Positions 42,798-54,240 are shown, numbered from the stretch's first letter. The stretch: 64,000 bases of DNA from Thermoanaerobacterium saccharolyticum (GCF_000747665.1 NZ_BBKT01000007.1:1-64000), one strand, 5' to 3'. Numbers and translations are program-made. The notes: a model not told the origin generated them from the sequence alone.

Positions 42798-44783
42798 ATG
42801 AGTAAGTTTAAACTTGTATCAGATTATAAGCCTACAGGTGATCAGCCGGAGGCAATAAGAAAATTGACAGAAGGCATAAACATGGGCCTTAAGTGTCAGA
42901 CGCTATTGGGGGTCACCGGTTCTGGCAAGACATATACTATGGCAAATATCATAAAGAATGTCAATAAACCTACACTTGTAATTGCACATAACAAGACGTT
43001 AGCAGCTCAGCTTTGCGCAGAATTTAAAGAATTCTTTCCAGAGAACGCTGTAGAATACTTTGTAAGTTATTATGACTACTATCAACCAGAGGCTTATGTT
43101 CCACAGACAGATACTTATATTGAAAAAGATGCATCCATAAACGAAGAAATTGATAAACTGAGGCATTCAGCTACTGCAGCGCTTTTTGAGAGAAGGGATG
43201 TTATTATCGTTGCCAGCGTTTCATGTATATACGGATTGGGTGATCCGGAGGATTATGAGGAGCTTATGCTTTCTTTAAGGCCTGGCATGGTAAAAGATAG
43301 AGATGAAATTTTAAAGAAACTTGTTGACATCCAATACGAACGAAATGACATCAATTTTGTGAGGGGCAAGTTTAGAGTAAGAGGTGATGTGATAGAGGTT
43401 TTCCCAGCATCATCATCTGACAAAGCAATTAGGATCGAGCTTTTTGGCGATGAGATCGATAGAATCACAGAAATAGATGTATTGACTGGAGAGATAATCG
43501 GCGAAAGAAGCCATGTGGCTATCTTTCCAGCATCACACTATGCTACATCGAAAGAAAAGTTGAAAAAAGCCATAGAAAGCATAGAAAAAGAGCTGGAAGA
43601 AAGGTATAAAGAGCTTAAAGATCAAGGGAAAATTTTAGAAGCTGAAAGGCTTAAACAGAGAACTAATTACGACATCGAGATGCTTCAAGAAGTTGGCTAT
43701 TGTTCCGGTATAGAAAATTATTCGAGGCACATATCAGGCAGAGCTGCTGGAAGCCCACCTTATACGCTATTAGATTATTTCCCTGATGATTTTTTGATGT
43801 TCATCGATGAATCCCATGTTACAATACCGCAGATTAGAGGCATGTACAATGGTGATAGAGCAAGAAAAGAGTCTTTAGTAGATTTTGGATTTAGGCTTCC
43901 GTCTGCGTTTGACAATAGGCCTTTGAAATTTGAGGAATTTGAAGAAAGAATAAATCAGCTTATATGTGTTTCTGCCACACCAGGGCCATATGAATTAGAG
44001 CACTCTGAGAGAGTTGTTGAGCAGATAATAAGGCCAACAGGGCTTGTAGATCCAGAAGTTGTTGTTAAACCTGTTAAAGGACAAGTAGATGATCTACTAA
44101 GCGAGATAAAAATGACTGTTGAAAAAGGATACAGAGTATTAGTTACGACTTTGACAAAGAAGATGGCTGAAGATTTGACAGATTATTTTAGGGACATGGG
44201 CGTAAAGGTCAAATACCTCCATTCGGATATTGAGACGATAGAGAGAATGGAGATAATAAGGGATTTGAGGCTTGGCAAGTTTGACGTCTTAATCGGAATA
44301 AATTTATTGAGAGAAGGTTTGGATTTGCCTGAAGTGGCTTTAGTTGCCATTCTCGATGCAGATAAAGAAGGATTTTTGCGCTCTGAAACTTCACTTATAC
44401 AGACTATAGGCCGCGCTGCGAGAAATGCGGAAGGAAAAGTCATCATGTATGCAGATGTTGTAACAGAATCTATGAAAAACGCCATAAATGAAACCAACAG
44501 AAGAAGAGCCATACAGATGGAGTACAATAAAAAACATGGCATTACACCAAAGACGATTGTAAAAGGAATAAGAGATGTAATAGAGGCTACAAAGGTAGCC
44601 GAGGATAAAGGCACTTATAAAGTGAAGAAGCCAGAAGTAATAGACAAGGTGTCTATTGAGAAAATGATAAGTGAGCTTGAAAAAGAGATGAAAAAAGCTG
44701 CAAGAGACCTTGAATTTGAAAAAGCCGCAAAACTCAGAGATAAGATATTTGAACTTCAAAAGATGATGAAAAATGCTATATGA
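42798..44783 (+). CDS. uvrB: Excinuclease ABC subunit B
   Basis: UvrB is the helicase-like subunit that verifies DNA damage and recruits UvrC. The 661-residue protein has Walker [11 protein letters not shown] (about 38-47), the beta-hairpin [26 protein letters not shown] (motif II), [11 protein letters not shown]-type motif [12 protein letters not shown], and a C-terminal UVR domain ([20 protein letters not shown]). The ATG at 42798 is preferred to the GTG at 42789 because AGAAGGTG lies upstream. uvrA begins 43 bases later. Confidence 0.96.
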   Translation: MSKFKLVSDYKPTGDQPEAIRKLTEGINMGLKCQTLLGVTGSGKTYTMANIIKNVNKPTLVIAHNKTLAAQLCAEFKEFFPENAVEYFVSYYDYYQPEAYVPQTDTYIEKDASINEEIDKLRHSATAALFERRDVIIVASVSCIYGLGDPEDYEELMLSLRPGMVKDRDEILKKLVDIQYERNDINFVRGKFRVRGDVIEVFPASSSDKAIRIELFGDEIDRITEIDVLTGEIIGERSHVAIFPASHYATSKEKLKKAIESIEKELEERYKELKDQGKILEAERLKQRTNYDIEMLQEVGYCSGIENYSRHISGRAAGSPPYTLLDYFPDDFLMFIDESHVTIPQIRGMYNGDRARKESLVDFGFRLPSAFDNRPLKFEEFEERINQLICVSATPGPYELEHSERVVEQIIRPTGLVDPEVVVKPVKGQVDDLLSEIKMTVEKGYRVLVTTLTKKMAEDLTDYFRDMGVKVKYLHSDIETIERMEIIRDLRLGKFDVLIGINLLREGLDLPEVALVAILDADKEGFLRSETSLIQTIGRAARNAEGKVIMYADVVTESMKNAINETNRRRAIQMEYNKKHGITPKTIVKGIRDVIEATKVAEDKGTYKVKKPEVIDKVSIEKMISELEKEMKKAARDLEFEKAAKLRDKIFELQKMMKNAI

Positions 44784-44825
44784 TTGCTATTGCAATTTTT
44801 CACACACATGAAAGGAAGAAGCAAA

Positions 44826-47605
44826 TTGGCAATAGATAAAATCGTAATTAAAGGTGCAAAAGTCCACAATTTAAAAAATATAGATGTTGAAATACCGCGT
44901 GACAAGTTTGTTGTAATAACAGGGCTTTCTGGTTCAGGAAAATCGTCGTTGGCATTTGATACGATATATGCGGAAGGACAGCGTAGATATGTAGAGTCTC
45001 TATCTGCCTACGCGAGACAATTTTTAGGACAGATGGACAAACCAGATGTGGAGTACATCGAAGGTTTGTCGCCTGCAATATCAATAGATCAGAAGACTAC
45101 CAACAGAAATCCTCGCTCTACAGTAGGGACGGTTACAGAAATATACGATTATTTGAGGCTATTATACGCAAGGATAGGTATACCACATTGCCCTAAATGC
45201 GGCAGAGAGATCTCCATGCAGACAGTTGATCAGATGGTGGACAGGATAATGAATTTAGATGAAGGCACCAGGATACAAGTCCTTTCGCCTATCATAAGAG
45301 GACGCAAAGGCGAGTACCAGAAGCTCATGGAAGACGTAAAGAAAAGTGGATACGTCAGAGTGAGAATAGATGGGATAATGTACGATTTAAGCGAAGACAT
45401 AAAATTAGAAAAAAACAAAAAACACACCATTGAGGTTGTTATAGATAGAATAATTGTAAAACCACATATTGAGTCAAGATTGACTGACTCAATAGAATCA
45501 GCATTAAAGCTGTCAGATGGAATTGTCACAATTGATGTCATAGGTGGGGAGAGTTTTACGATGTCTGAGAAGTATTCATGCCCTGACTGCAACATAAGCA
45601 TTGAAGAACTTTCTCCCAGAATGTTTTCTTTTAATAGTCCTTACGGTGCTTGCCCGACGTGCGCTGGCTTAGGAGAATTTATGAGAATCGATCCAGAGTT
45701 GCTTATAAGAGATAGAAGCAAATCTTTGAAAGACGGAGTGTTTTCTGGATTTATCGTTTCACAGGAAAGCTACACGTATCAAAATATTTTAAGCCTTGTA
45801 GAAAGCTATGGATATAATGAGAATACTCCGTTAGAAGAGTACAGCGGCGATTTAATAAATGTGTTGCTGTACGGGAAAGATAAAAACGGCAAGAGGCATG
45901 GATTTGAGGGAATAGTAAATAATTTGGAGAGACGGTATAATTCCACTAGTTCGAGCTTTATGCGGGAAGAAATAGAAAAGTACATGAGGCCAATTGTATG
46001 TCCTGACTGCCATGGTGCTCGACTAAAACCTGAAGTGTTGGCTGTCACTGTAGGTGGTATACCTATAAACAAGATGACAGATTTTTCTGTGACAGAACTT
46101 CTGCAATTTATAGATGAGCTTAAATTGACAGAAAGGGAGGAGTTTATTGCACATCAAATAATTAAAGAGATTAAAGCAAGGCTTAATTTCTTAAAAGACG
46201 TAGGGCTTGATTACCTTACTCTTTCAAGAAATGCAGGTACATTGTCAGGCGGAGAATCTCAGAGGATAAGGCTTGCCAGCCAGATAGGTTCAGGATTGGT
46301 AGGAGTTACTTATATACTTGACGAACCCAGCATAGGGCTTCATCAAAGAGATAATGAAAGGCTTTTAAATTCCCTTAAAAAGTTAAAGGACCAAGGGAAT
46401 ACCCTGATTGTGGTTGAGCACGATGAGGATACCATGTTTGCTGCAGATTACATCGTCGATGTAGGTCCAGGTCCTGGAGAACACGGCGGTAAAATCGTTG
46501 CTGCAGGAACAGTAGAAGATATCATGGCATGTGAAGAATCTCTTACTGGTCAGTATTTAAGTGGTAAGAAGAAAATCGACGTTCCTAAGACGAGGAGGAA
46601 GCCTAATGGCAACTACTTGACAATTCGTGGTGCGGCTGAAAACAACTTGAAAAGTATAGATGTCACATTCCCACTTGGTATACTGATATGCATAACAGGC
46701 GTGTCTGGGTCAGGCAAAAGTACCCTTATAAACGAAATTCTTTACAAAGCGCTGGCACAAAAATTGTACAAAGCAAAGGATTTGCCTGGGAAATATGCTG
46801 CATTGGAAGGAATTGAGAATATAGACAAAGTCATAAACATTGACCAGTCACCTATAGGAAGAACTCCCAGATCAAATCCAGCTACGTATACAGGTGTATT
46901 TGATCCTATTAGAGAGCTATTTTCAAATACGCCAGATGCTAAGATGCGAGGCTATAAACCTGGTCGCTTTAGCTTCAATGTGAAAGGTGGCAGGTGTGAG
47001 GCTTGCAGCGGTGATGGTATAATAAAGATTGAGATGAATTTCCTTCCAGACGTGTATGTGCCATGTGAAGTATGTAAAGGCAACAGGTATAATAGAGAAA
47101 CTTTGGATATAAAATACAAAGGCAAGAATATTTCTGACGTTTTAAATATGACGGTGGAAGAGGCATTGGAGTTTTTTAAAAACATACCAAGGATAAAAAG
47201 CAAATTGGAGACATTAAACGATGTTGGACTTGGGTATATTAAGTTGGGGCAGCTTCTACGCAGCTTTCTGGTGGCGAGGCCCAAAGAGTAAAACTGGCAA
47301 CTGAATTATCAAGGCGCTCTACAGGCAAGACAGTGTATATACTTGATGAGCCTACTACAGGACTTCACTTTGCAGATGTAGACAGACTTTTGGATGTGCT
47401 AAACAGGCTCGTGGACGGAGGCAATACTGTAATTGTGATAGAACACAACTTAGACGTCATTAAATCTGCTGATTACATCATCGATATGGGCCCTGAGGGC
47501 GGAGATAGAGGAGGAACTGTCGTGGCTACTGGCACACCAGAGGAAGTGGCTGAAAACAGCCTATCGTATACCGGGCAGTTTTTGAAAAAAATTCTTGCCA
47601 GATAA
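44826..47605 (+). CDS. uvrA: Excinuclease ABC subunit A, frame broken by one missing base
   Basis: UvrA is the damage-sensing ATPase. The first frame has [12 protein letters not shown] (Walker A 1), zinc cysteines CPKCG and [20 protein letters not shown] and [15 protein letters not shown] (Walker A 2), and stops at 47291. A second frame carries the final signature [12 protein letters not shown] and [20 protein letters not shown]. Adding one base near 47253 (in CAGCTTCT) joins them and restores the conserved [17 protein letters not shown], giving 926 residues, a normal UvrA length. A TTG start at 44826 fits GGAAG 8 bases upstream. Read as given, the protein lacks the second ATPase signature and would be inactive; a sequencing error is likely because uvrB and uvrC are intact. 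Confidence 0.9.
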
Positions 47606-47617
47606 TGAGGTGTTTTT

Positions 47618-48019
47618 ATGTATCAACTGGCAGCAAACATATTAAAATATGTATTATTACTGCTTATATATCTTTTTTTGTACAGAGTTTTTAAAATTAT
47701 TTACCTTGATATTAAAGGTGTAAGGAAAGAGAGAGAGGTCACTAAGGCGAAATTAGTTTCTCTTTCAGGCATGGGCAGCTTTAACCTTTTTGAAGTAACG
47801 ACAATTGGCAGAGCCGATGACTGTGACATTGTCGTTGAAAATCCATATGTATCCAGCAAGCATGCTATGATCAGGAAAAAAGGCAAAAAATACATCATAC
47901 AAGATCTAAATAGCACAAATGGGACGTTTGTAAATGGAAAGCGTGTAAAAAACATCGCTAGACTGAAAAATGAAGATGTGATAAAACTGGGAAATGAAGA
48001 GTACAGATTTTTGATTTAA
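47618..48019 (+). CDS. FHA-domain protein with one membrane anchor
   Basis: The 133-residue protein has a hydrophobic N-terminal segment (about 8-29) and a C-terminal FHA domain, which binds phosphothreonine. Key residues are in TTIGRADDCDIVVENPYVSS, SKHAMIR and NSTNGTFVNGKRV. It starts 12 bases after the uvrA stop and 11 bases before the FtsW/RodA-like gene, so it is tied to cell-wall synthesis. The arrangement resembles the FhaB-RodA-PbpA cluster of Actinobacteria, where the FHA protein is a target of Ser/Thr kinases; no kinase gene is in this window. Confidence 0.88.
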   Translation: MYQLAANILKYVLLLLIYLFLYRVFKIIYLDIKGVRKEREVTKAKLVSLSGMGSFNLFEVTTIGRADDCDIVVENPYVSSKHAMIRKKGKKYIIQDLNSTNGTFVNGKRVKNIARLKNEDVIKLGNEEYRFLI

Positions 48020-48030
48020 GGTGGTATTCG

Positions 48031-49275
48031 ATGGAAGAATATGTTAAGACTGGCTCAAAGGCTATGAAAGATGTTTTTTTGATATTTGTAATTGCGTTTA
48101 TGCTGCTTTTTATATATCATAAACCTCAAGGATTTGATACGATCTACTTTACAATAGCCTTTTTACCGCTTATTTACATTGTTTATTATCTGCATGTTAG
48201 ACTTTTTCCGATGGGAGAAATTCAGCTTATTATACTAAGTTCTTTTTTGGCAGAGATGGGCCTCATAATGATATACAGAGTAGCACCTGATTTGATATTG
48301 AAGCAAATTGCTTGGATATTTATAGGCTTTATTCTGTACTTCGCCTCATCGTACGCTTCTTTGCATTATGATTTTTTTTACAAAGTTAAATACGGTGATT
48401 ACATGTATTTAGCAATATCATTTATTTTGCTCTTTTCTACGTTTATATTTGGAAAGGAAATAGGTGGTTCTAAAAACTGGCTTACGTTTGGTTCTGTTTC
48501 AGTGCAGCCATCGGAAGTGGTAAAGATAATTTATATCATATACCTTGCAAGGTATTTAAAAGACCATAAGACTACAAATGACATAATTAAGATAGGTGTC
48601 ATAACAATTTTAATTGTAGGAGTTTTAGTGATTGAAAAAGACCTTGGCACTGCGCTATTATTTTACCTTACAACGATGTTTATGATATTTGTAGCAACTT
48701 CAAGCGTACTTTACACAGGCGTAGGGACAGCTTTTTTAGGAATTGGAGGTGTCATTTCATATTTTCTTTTTAACCATGTTCGCGTAAGGATACAAGCATG
48801 GCTAAACCCATGGATGGATGTGCCTGGAAAGACATATCAAATTGCTCAGTCTCTCTTTGCAATAGGTGCAGGAGGCTTTTTTGGTACAGGTCTTGGCATG
48901 GGGCATCCCGAATATATTCCGGTTGTAGCCAGCGATTTTATTTTTTCAGCCATCAGTGAAGAGTTTGGAATGTTGGGGGCCGTTGCTATAATCTTAGTAT
49001 ACTTTGTGATAATGTATAGAGGCATAAAAGTCGCTCTTGATGCCAAAGATGAATTTGGTGCTTTGATTGCTATAGGTCTTACAAGTATATTTAGCTTGCA
49101 GGTTTTTACTATCATAGGCGGCGTCATAAAATTTATACCATTGACAGGTGTAACACTTCCTTTTGTAAGCTACGGCGGAAGTTCAATGGTAATGAGCTTT
49201 ATAACATTAGGCATGTTAAACGGCATTGCAGTAAGAGAGGATGAGGATGTTGAACAGTATGAACCGCAACATTAA
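48031..49275 (+). CDS. FtsW/RodA/SpoVE-family peptidoglycan glycosyltransferase
   Basis: The 414-residue membrane protein has about ten hydrophobic segments. Conserved SEDS motifs are GSKNWLTFGSVSVQPSEVVK (about 151-170), EKDLGTALLF, and SEEFGMLGA and PLTGVTLPFVSYGGSSMV near the C-terminus. SEDS proteins polymerise lipid II glycan strands together with a class B penicillin-binding protein, here encoded directly downstream with overlap. The specific subtype (RodA, FtsW or SpoVE) is not clear from the sequence. Confidence 0.9.
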   Translation: MEEYVKTGSKAMKDVFLIFVIAFMLLFIYHKPQGFDTIYFTIAFLPLIYIVYYLHVRLFPMGEIQLIILSSFLAEMGLIMIYRVAPDLILKQIAWIFIGFILYFASSYASLHYDFFYKVKYGDYMYLAISFILLFSTFIFGKEIGGSKNWLTFGSVSVQPSEVVKIIYIIYLARYLKDHKTTNDIIKIGVITILIVGVLVIEKDLGTALLFYLTTMFMIFVATSSVLYTGVGTAFLGIGGVISYFLFNHVRVRIQAWLNPWMDVPGKTYQIAQSLFAIGAGGFFGTGLGMGHPEYIPVVASDFIFSAISEEFGMLGAVAIILVYFVIMYRGIKVALDAKDEFGALIAIGLTSIFSLQVFTIIGGVIKFIPLTGVTLPFVSYGGSSMVMSFITLGMLNGIAVREDEDVEQYEPQH

Positions 49276-50674
49276 AATACTTTTTGCCGTCTTTTCAATC
49301 CTTTTTTTTAGCCTTATAGCATATCTTTCGTACTTCCAATTGTATGAAAAAAATAAACTTATTACAAGCTCATACAGCGTCTACAATAAAAGATTGATTG
49401 AACAGGAAAAAAAGATTTTAAGGGGAAGCATTTACGATAGAAATGGCAACGTTCTTGCCAAAAGCACTATCGTAAATGGTGAGCAAATTAGGCAGTATCC
49501 TGATGGTGTGCCTTTTGCAGATATAATCGGATACAGCAGGAGGATATATCAACAAGGCAGTACAGGTATAGAAAATACGTACGACAGAGAGCTTCTCGGA
49601 ATGATCAATACAGATCCTATGACCTTTTTAAGAGAGACTGTATTAGGCAAAAGTCAGGTTGGCGATGATGTGGTACTGACTGTAGATAAAAGATTGCAGG
49701 ATTTGGCGTATAGCCTTTTAGGTGGAAGAAAAGGTGCTGTTGTGGCTTTAGATCCAAAGACAGGCGCGGTGCTGGCGTTAGCATCGTCCCCATCCTACGA
49801 CCCAAATACTTTAGGCGAAAATTGGAGTAACGTGATGAATAGTCCTGATCACGTCGTCTTAAATAGAGCCACGCAGGGATTGTACCCTCCAGGTTCAATA
49901 TTTAAAATTATAACGGCCTCTGCTGCTTTGACGTACAAACCTGACATCTACAATCAAACATTTAACGATGTAGGGTATGTAATAGTTGATGGGAATAAGA
50001 TCACAAACTATGACAACATAGCCTATGGGACTATAGGGTTTCAAAAGGCATTTTACGTTTCTTCTAATACCTCTTTTGTAAAGATAGGACTTCAATTGGG
50101 ACGTTCGAATTTAGAAGCGATGGCAAACAAGTACGGGCTAAATGACAGTGTTCCATTTGACATACCTGTTGAAAAAAATCAGTTTCCATCAATTCCGCTG
50201 ATAAATGGCAAGGTTCAATTAGCAGAAAGTTCCATTGGCCAAGGCAAGATTTTAGTCACGCCATTGACAATGGCTTTGATGGCTTCGGCACCTGCGAATG
50301 GTGGGGTTATCATGAAACCATATCTTATGGATTACGTCAAAAATCCAATCACTGGGGAGATATTAGAAAAGACGACACCCGAAAAATATCTAAATCCGAT
50401 AACGAAAGATGTAGCTGATAAGATAAAACAGCTTATGATAGGTGTTGTACAGCAAGGTACAGGTACGGCGGCGCAGATACCAGGCATTACTGTCGCTGGC
50501 AAAACGGGTACTGCAGAAAATCCCCATGGGCAAGCACATGCTTGGTTTGTAGGATTTGCACCTGCTGACAATCCAAAGATAGTAGTTGCCGTCATTGTAG
50601 AAAATGGCGGTGCTGGTGGATCTACTGCTGCGCCTATTGCCAGGGAAGTCATGAAGGCGTATTTAGGCTATTGA
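49247..50674 (+). CDS. Class B penicillin-binding protein (transpeptidase)
   Basis: The 475-residue protein has an N-terminal membrane anchor (about 8-30) and a transpeptidase domain with SxxK in PPGSIFKI, SxN in VSSNTSF and KTG in AGKTGTAENP. It crosslinks glycan strands made by the preceding SEDS protein; PASTA repeats are absent. Its start overlaps the SEDS gene by about 29 bases: ATG at 49241 and 49247 both follow AAGAGAGG, and the second has the better spacing. PbpA-type proteins of Actinobacteria have this same size and gene order. Confidence 0.9.
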   Translation: MLNSMNRNIKILFAVFSILFFSLIAYLSYFQLYEKNKLITSSYSVYNKRLIEQEKKILRGSIYDRNGNVLAKSTIVNGEQIRQYPDGVPFADIIGYSRRIYQQGSTGIENTYDRELLGMINTDPMTFLRETVLGKSQVGDDVVLTVDKRLQDLAYSLLGGRKGAVVALDPKTGAVLALASSPSYDPNTLGENWSNVMNSPDHVVLNRATQGLYPPGSIFKIITASAALTYKPDIYNQTFNDVGYVIVDGNKITNYDNIAYGTIGFQKAFYVSSNTSFVKIGLQLGRSNLEAMANKYGLNDSVPFDIPVEKNQFPSIPLINGKVQLAESSIGQGKILVTPLTMALMASAPANGGVIMKPYLMDYVKNPITGEILEKTTPEKYLNPITKDVADKIKQLMIGVVQQGTGTAAQIPGITVAGKTGTAENPHGQAHAWFVGFAPADNPKIVVAVIVENGGAGGSTAAPIAREVMKAYLGY

Positions 50675-50705
50675 TATAGTGTAATATACCATTTAAGGTG
50701 ATGAT

Positions 50706-52559
50706 ATGGTTAATATTGAGGAAAAATTAAAGTTGTTGCCGGAAAAACCCGGCGTCTATATAATGAAAGATTCAAACGGAAAGATTATTTATGTAGGAAA
50801 GGCTGTTGTCTTAAAAAATCGCGTTAGACAATACTTTCAGAATCAGGCAAACCAGCTTCCAAAAGTTAGAACAATGGTAAGGCATGTTGCTGACTTTGAG
50901 TACATTGTTACAGATACGGAGTTGGAAGCGCTCATATTGGAATGCAATTTGATAAAAAAGCATAAGCCTAAGTACAACATACTGCTTAAAGACGATAAAA
51001 ACTATCCATATATAAAAATAACGGTAAATGAAGATTATCCAAGGATTGTCTTTACCAGAAAGGTTGAGATGGACGGGGCTAAGTATTTTGGACCTTACAG
51101 CAGTGCATTTGCAGTAAGAGAGACGATAAAGCTTTTACGGCACATGTTTCCTTTAAGGTCATGTAACAAAAACATAGAGAGAGATATGGGCAAAGGAAGA
51201 GAATGTCTGTATTATCATATTGGATTGTGTTCAGCGCCGTGTACTGGACGCATTTCAAAAGAAGAATACAGAAAACTGACAAATGATGCCTTGATGTTTT
51301 TAGAAGGCAAGCGGGACGTGCTGCTTAAAAAGTTAAAGGAAGAAATGGAAAAGGCAGCGGAAAACATGGAATTTGAAAAGGCTGCAAAACTGAGGGATCA
51401 AATATACGGTATTGAGAAAACATCAGAGAAGCAAAAGATAGTTTCTGCATCTTTAGAGGATCAAGATGTAATATCTATGGCCAGAAGTGCAGATGATGCC
51501 TGCATTCAAGTGTTTTTTATAAGAGATGGAAAAGTAAGCGGAAGAGAACATTATTTTATGAAAAATACTGATGACATGGATAGAAGCGATATTATGGCGT
51601 CTTTTATAAAGCAATTTTACGACAGTGCACCGTATGTGCCAAAAGAGATCATATTGGATGTGGACATGGAAGAAAAGGATGTTTTGATGGAATGGCTTTC
51701 TGAAAAGCGTGGAAATAAGGTGTCTATCGTCGTTCCATTAAGGGGTAAGAAGAAAGAGCTGGTAGATATGGTATATGAGAACGCCCTTGAAGCTTTGAAA
51801 AATGACGTAAACTTAAAGATGGAGAGGCAAAAAAACGATGCTGTATCAGAGCTATCTAACCTTGTAGGAATTGACTATGCCGAGAGAATTGAGGCTTTTG
51901 ACATATCAAACATAAGGGGAACCGATAATGTAGCGTCGATGGTCGTATTTGTAGATGGAAAACCTCATAAATCGTCGTACAGAAAGTTCATCATAAAGAC
52001 GGTTGAGGGGCAAGATGATTACGGCAGCATGAGAGAAGTCATCTCAAGAAGAATATCTCACGGGCTTAAGGAACAAAAGCAGATTGAGACTGGTGAGCTT
52101 AAAGAGGAGAAGGCTAAGTTTCACATTATGCCAGATCTCATTCTTGTTGACGGTGGACTGGGACATGTCAAGACAGCAATAGAAGCGTTGCAGCAATTAA
52201 ATGTTGACATTCCTGTGTATGGGATGGTAAAGGATTCAAAGCACAGGACGAGAGGATTAGTTTCGCCTGATGGAGAAATAGATATGCCTATGACTGGTAG
52301 GGCTTTTAGGCTTGTGGCTGAAATTCAAGATGAAGCCCACAGATTTGCTATCACATTTCACAAAGATACAAAAAGCAAGAAGCTAAGGAGCGATCTTTTA
52401 AATATACCAGGAATTGGCGAGAAGCGGATGAAAGCGCTGTATGAGGCTTTTAAAACAATTGACGGCATTAAAAATGCTACAGTCGATGAGCTTAAAAAAG
52501 TTGAAGGAATGAATGAGAAAGCTGCTAATGCCGTATATGATTATTTTAGAGGTCATTGA
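50706..52559 (+). CDS. uvrC: Excinuclease ABC subunit C
   Basis: UvrC makes both incisions around damage. The 617-residue protein has an N-terminal GIY-YIG nuclease (KPGVYIMKDSNGKIIYVGKA, about 14-33), a UVR motif ([20 protein letters not shown]), the central RNase H-like nuclease (IEAFDISNIRGTDNVASMVV) and C-terminal HhH motifs (LLNIPGIGEKRMKALYEAF). Length is normal and the frame is intact. It lies 31 bases after the penicillin-binding protein gene, so the uvr genes are split around a cell-wall trio. Confidence 0.96.
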   Translation: MVNIEEKLKLLPEKPGVYIMKDSNGKIIYVGKAVVLKNRVRQYFQNQANQLPKVRTMVRHVADFEYIVTDTELEALILECNLIKKHKPKYNILLKDDKNYPYIKITVNEDYPRIVFTRKVEMDGAKYFGPYSSAFAVRETIKLLRHMFPLRSCNKNIERDMGKGRECLYYHIGLCSAPCTGRISKEEYRKLTNDALMFLEGKRDVLLKKLKEEMEKAAENMEFEKAAKLRDQIYGIEKTSEKQKIVSASLEDQDVISMARSADDACIQVFFIRDGKVSGREHYFMKNTDDMDRSDIMASFIKQFYDSAPYVPKEIILDVDMEEKDVLMEWLSEKRGNKVSIVVPLRGKKKELVDMVYENALEALKNDVNLKMERQKNDAVSELSNLVGIDYAERIEAFDISNIRGTDNVASMVVFVDGKPHKSSYRKFIIKTVEGQDDYGSMREVISRRISHGLKEQKQIETGELKEEKAKFHIMPDLILVDGGLGHVKTAIEALQQLNVDIPVYGMVKDSKHRTRGLVSPDGEIDMPMTGRAFRLVAEIQDEAHRFAITFHKDTKSKKLRSDLLNIPGIGEKRMKALYEAFKTIDGIKNATVDELKKVEGMNEKAANAVYDYFRGH

Positions 52560-52587
52560 TAAACGGAATTAAAGAATACTACAACAA

Positions 52588-52618
52588 AAGAGGCATCATT
52601 AAGAATATGATACCTCTT
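52588..52618. terminator. Hairpin between uvrC and the ABC transporter operon
   Basis: Arms 52588-52599 and 52607-52618 pair with one C/A mismatch around a 7-base loop. On the minus strand TTTTGTTG follows. It overlaps the stop codon of the minus-strand ATPase gene. Confidence 0.65.
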
Positions 52619-53369
52619 GGCGCAAGCTTAGCCAGATGTCCTGAAATATATCTGCATACTGCGGCGACGATCTTATTTCTTCGATTATCCTTGGCCTTTT
52701 TATGTTTATATCGTAGATGTTTTTTATTTTGCCAGGATGTCTGGTCATAAGCATTATTTTATCTGATAGGAATATGGCTTCGTCTATGCTGTGGGTGACG
52801 AATATGACTGTTTTTCCGCTTTTTTCCCATATTTTTAGAAGTTCCTGCTGGAGGAGAACTCTGTTTTGCTCATCTAAGTTTGCAAAAGGTTCGTCCATAA
52901 GCAATATTTCTGGATCATTGGCAAATGCCCTGGCGATGGAAACTCTCTGCTTCATGCCACCTGATAATTGATGCGGATAAGCGTGTTTGAAAGGAGTAAG
53001 ACCCATCTTATCGATATAGAAATCTACTATATCATCTATTTGATTAGGCTTCAGCTTTCTCATTTTAAGCCCATAAGCTATGTTGTTTTTTACATCCATC
53101 CATGGAAATATGGCGTGTTCTTGAAAGACCATGGAGTTAAGAGGCTTGCTGTCATCTACATGCTTAATGTAAATTGTCCCGTCTGTGGGAGTTTCAAGTC
53201 CTGCTAATACGCGCAATAGTGTCGTTTTTCCGCATCCGCTGGGACCTACGAAGCACCAAAATTCACCTTCCTTGATTTGCAAAGAAATGTCTTCAAAAGC
53301 AGTTACGATATTTTTCTTGATCTTAAACTTTTTTGTCAGATCTTTCAGTTCGACTTTAACATCTTTCAT
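52599..53369 (-). CDS. NitT/TauT-family ABC transporter ATP-binding protein
   Basis: The 256-residue ATPase has Walker [12 protein letters not shown] (about 39-49), signature [15 protein letters not shown], Walker [13 protein letters not shown] and switch VTHSIDEA, and ends with the short C-terminal tail typical of SsuB/TauB-like proteins. It energises import by the permease encoded 37 bases upstream. Substrate unknown; candidates for this family are sulfonates, nitrate, riboflavin or thiamine precursors. Confidence 0.88.
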   Translation of the reverse strand: MKDVKVELKDLTKKFKIKKNIVTAFEDISLQIKEGEFWCFVGPSGCGKTTLLRVLAGLETPTDGTIYIKHVDDSKPLNSMVFQEHAIFPWMDVKNNIAYGLKMRKLKPNQIDDIVDFYIDKMGLTPFKHAYPHQLSGGMKQRVSIARAFANDPEILLMDEPFANLDEQNRVLLQQELLKIWEKSGKTVIFVTHSIDEAIFLSDKIMLMTRHPGKIKNIYDINIKRPRIIEEIRSSPQYADIFQDIWLSLRQEVSYS

Positions 53370-53406
53370 AAAACATCACCGTCTTTATTGAGATTGGTTT
53401 GATATG

Positions 53407-54240
53407 TTAACTGTGCTTCCAAGGAATTATCAATTTTTCTATTAAATCCAGAATAATTGTAAATACGTATCCTAATATTGACATGATTATGAAGGAAACG
53501 AACATGGCAGGTATGTCAAATATATTGTAAGATTCCCATATCCTATACCCTATGCCTGAGCTTGCACCGTTCATTTCTGCAGCTACTATGAGCAAAAGAG
53601 CCATTCCCATGCCGAGTTTCAAGCCGGTAAATATCATCGGCAGTGCTCCAGGAAGGGCGACTGTCAAGTAGTAGTCTTTTTTCGATGCTCCATAATTTCT
53701 TGCTACATCCATGTATATTTTATCTAAATTTATTACACCTGCTGCTGTATTCATAAGGACGATGAAAAAAGTGCCTATGGCGATGACGACTATTTTTTCC
53801 AAGTCGTTAAGCCCAAATATTATCATGATAAGTGGCATTAAGGCTAATTTTGGTATAGGATATGTGGCGGCTACGATGGGGTCTAATATATTTCTGATTA
53901 TAGGGAATAGCCCCATTGTAAGCCCGATTATAAGCCCAGGTACAGCTCCTACTATAAATCCGCCAATGATTCTAAATAGACTTACAGACAAATCGTTTAA
54001 GAGTATGCCTGTTGTTAAAAGATTTATAAACGAGTGAAATATCATGGATGGAGCAGGGAAAAATCTGGTGTCAATCAACTTTAAATCAGCCAGTATTTCC
54101 CATATGATTAAAATGGCTATAGGCGATACTATTTGCTGTATAAACTTGTTGGATTTTGCCTCGTCTTTGAGTTTTTTATCTTTTTTGCTTTTAACATTTG
54201 TATTTGCATTGCTTTTTTTTAATACGTTGGTGCTGTTCAA
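53407..54240 (-). CDS. NitT/TauT-family ABC transporter permease
   Basis: The 277-residue protein has a lysine-rich cytoplasmic N-terminus of about 35 residues and six predicted membrane segments. The EAA-like loop MDVARNYGASKKDYYLTVAL is the contact with the ATPase. A TTG at 54240 follows AAGGAG by 8 bases and is preferred to the GTG at 54249, which touches the site. It lies 22 bases after the binding-protein gene. Confidence 0.87.
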   Translation of the reverse strand: MNSTNVLKKSNANTNVKSKKDKKLKDEAKSNKFIQQIVSPIAILIIWEILADLKLIDTRFFPAPSMIFHSFINLLTTGILLNDLSVSLFRIIGGFIVGAVPGLIIGLTMGLFPIIRNILDPIVAATYPIPKLALMPLIMIIFGLNDLEKIVVIAIGTFFIVLMNTAAGVINLDKIYMDVARNYGASKKDYYLTVALPGALPMIFTGLKLGMGMALLLIVAAEMNGASSGIGYRIWESYNIFDIPAMFVSFIIMSILGYVFTIILDLIEKLIIPWKHS

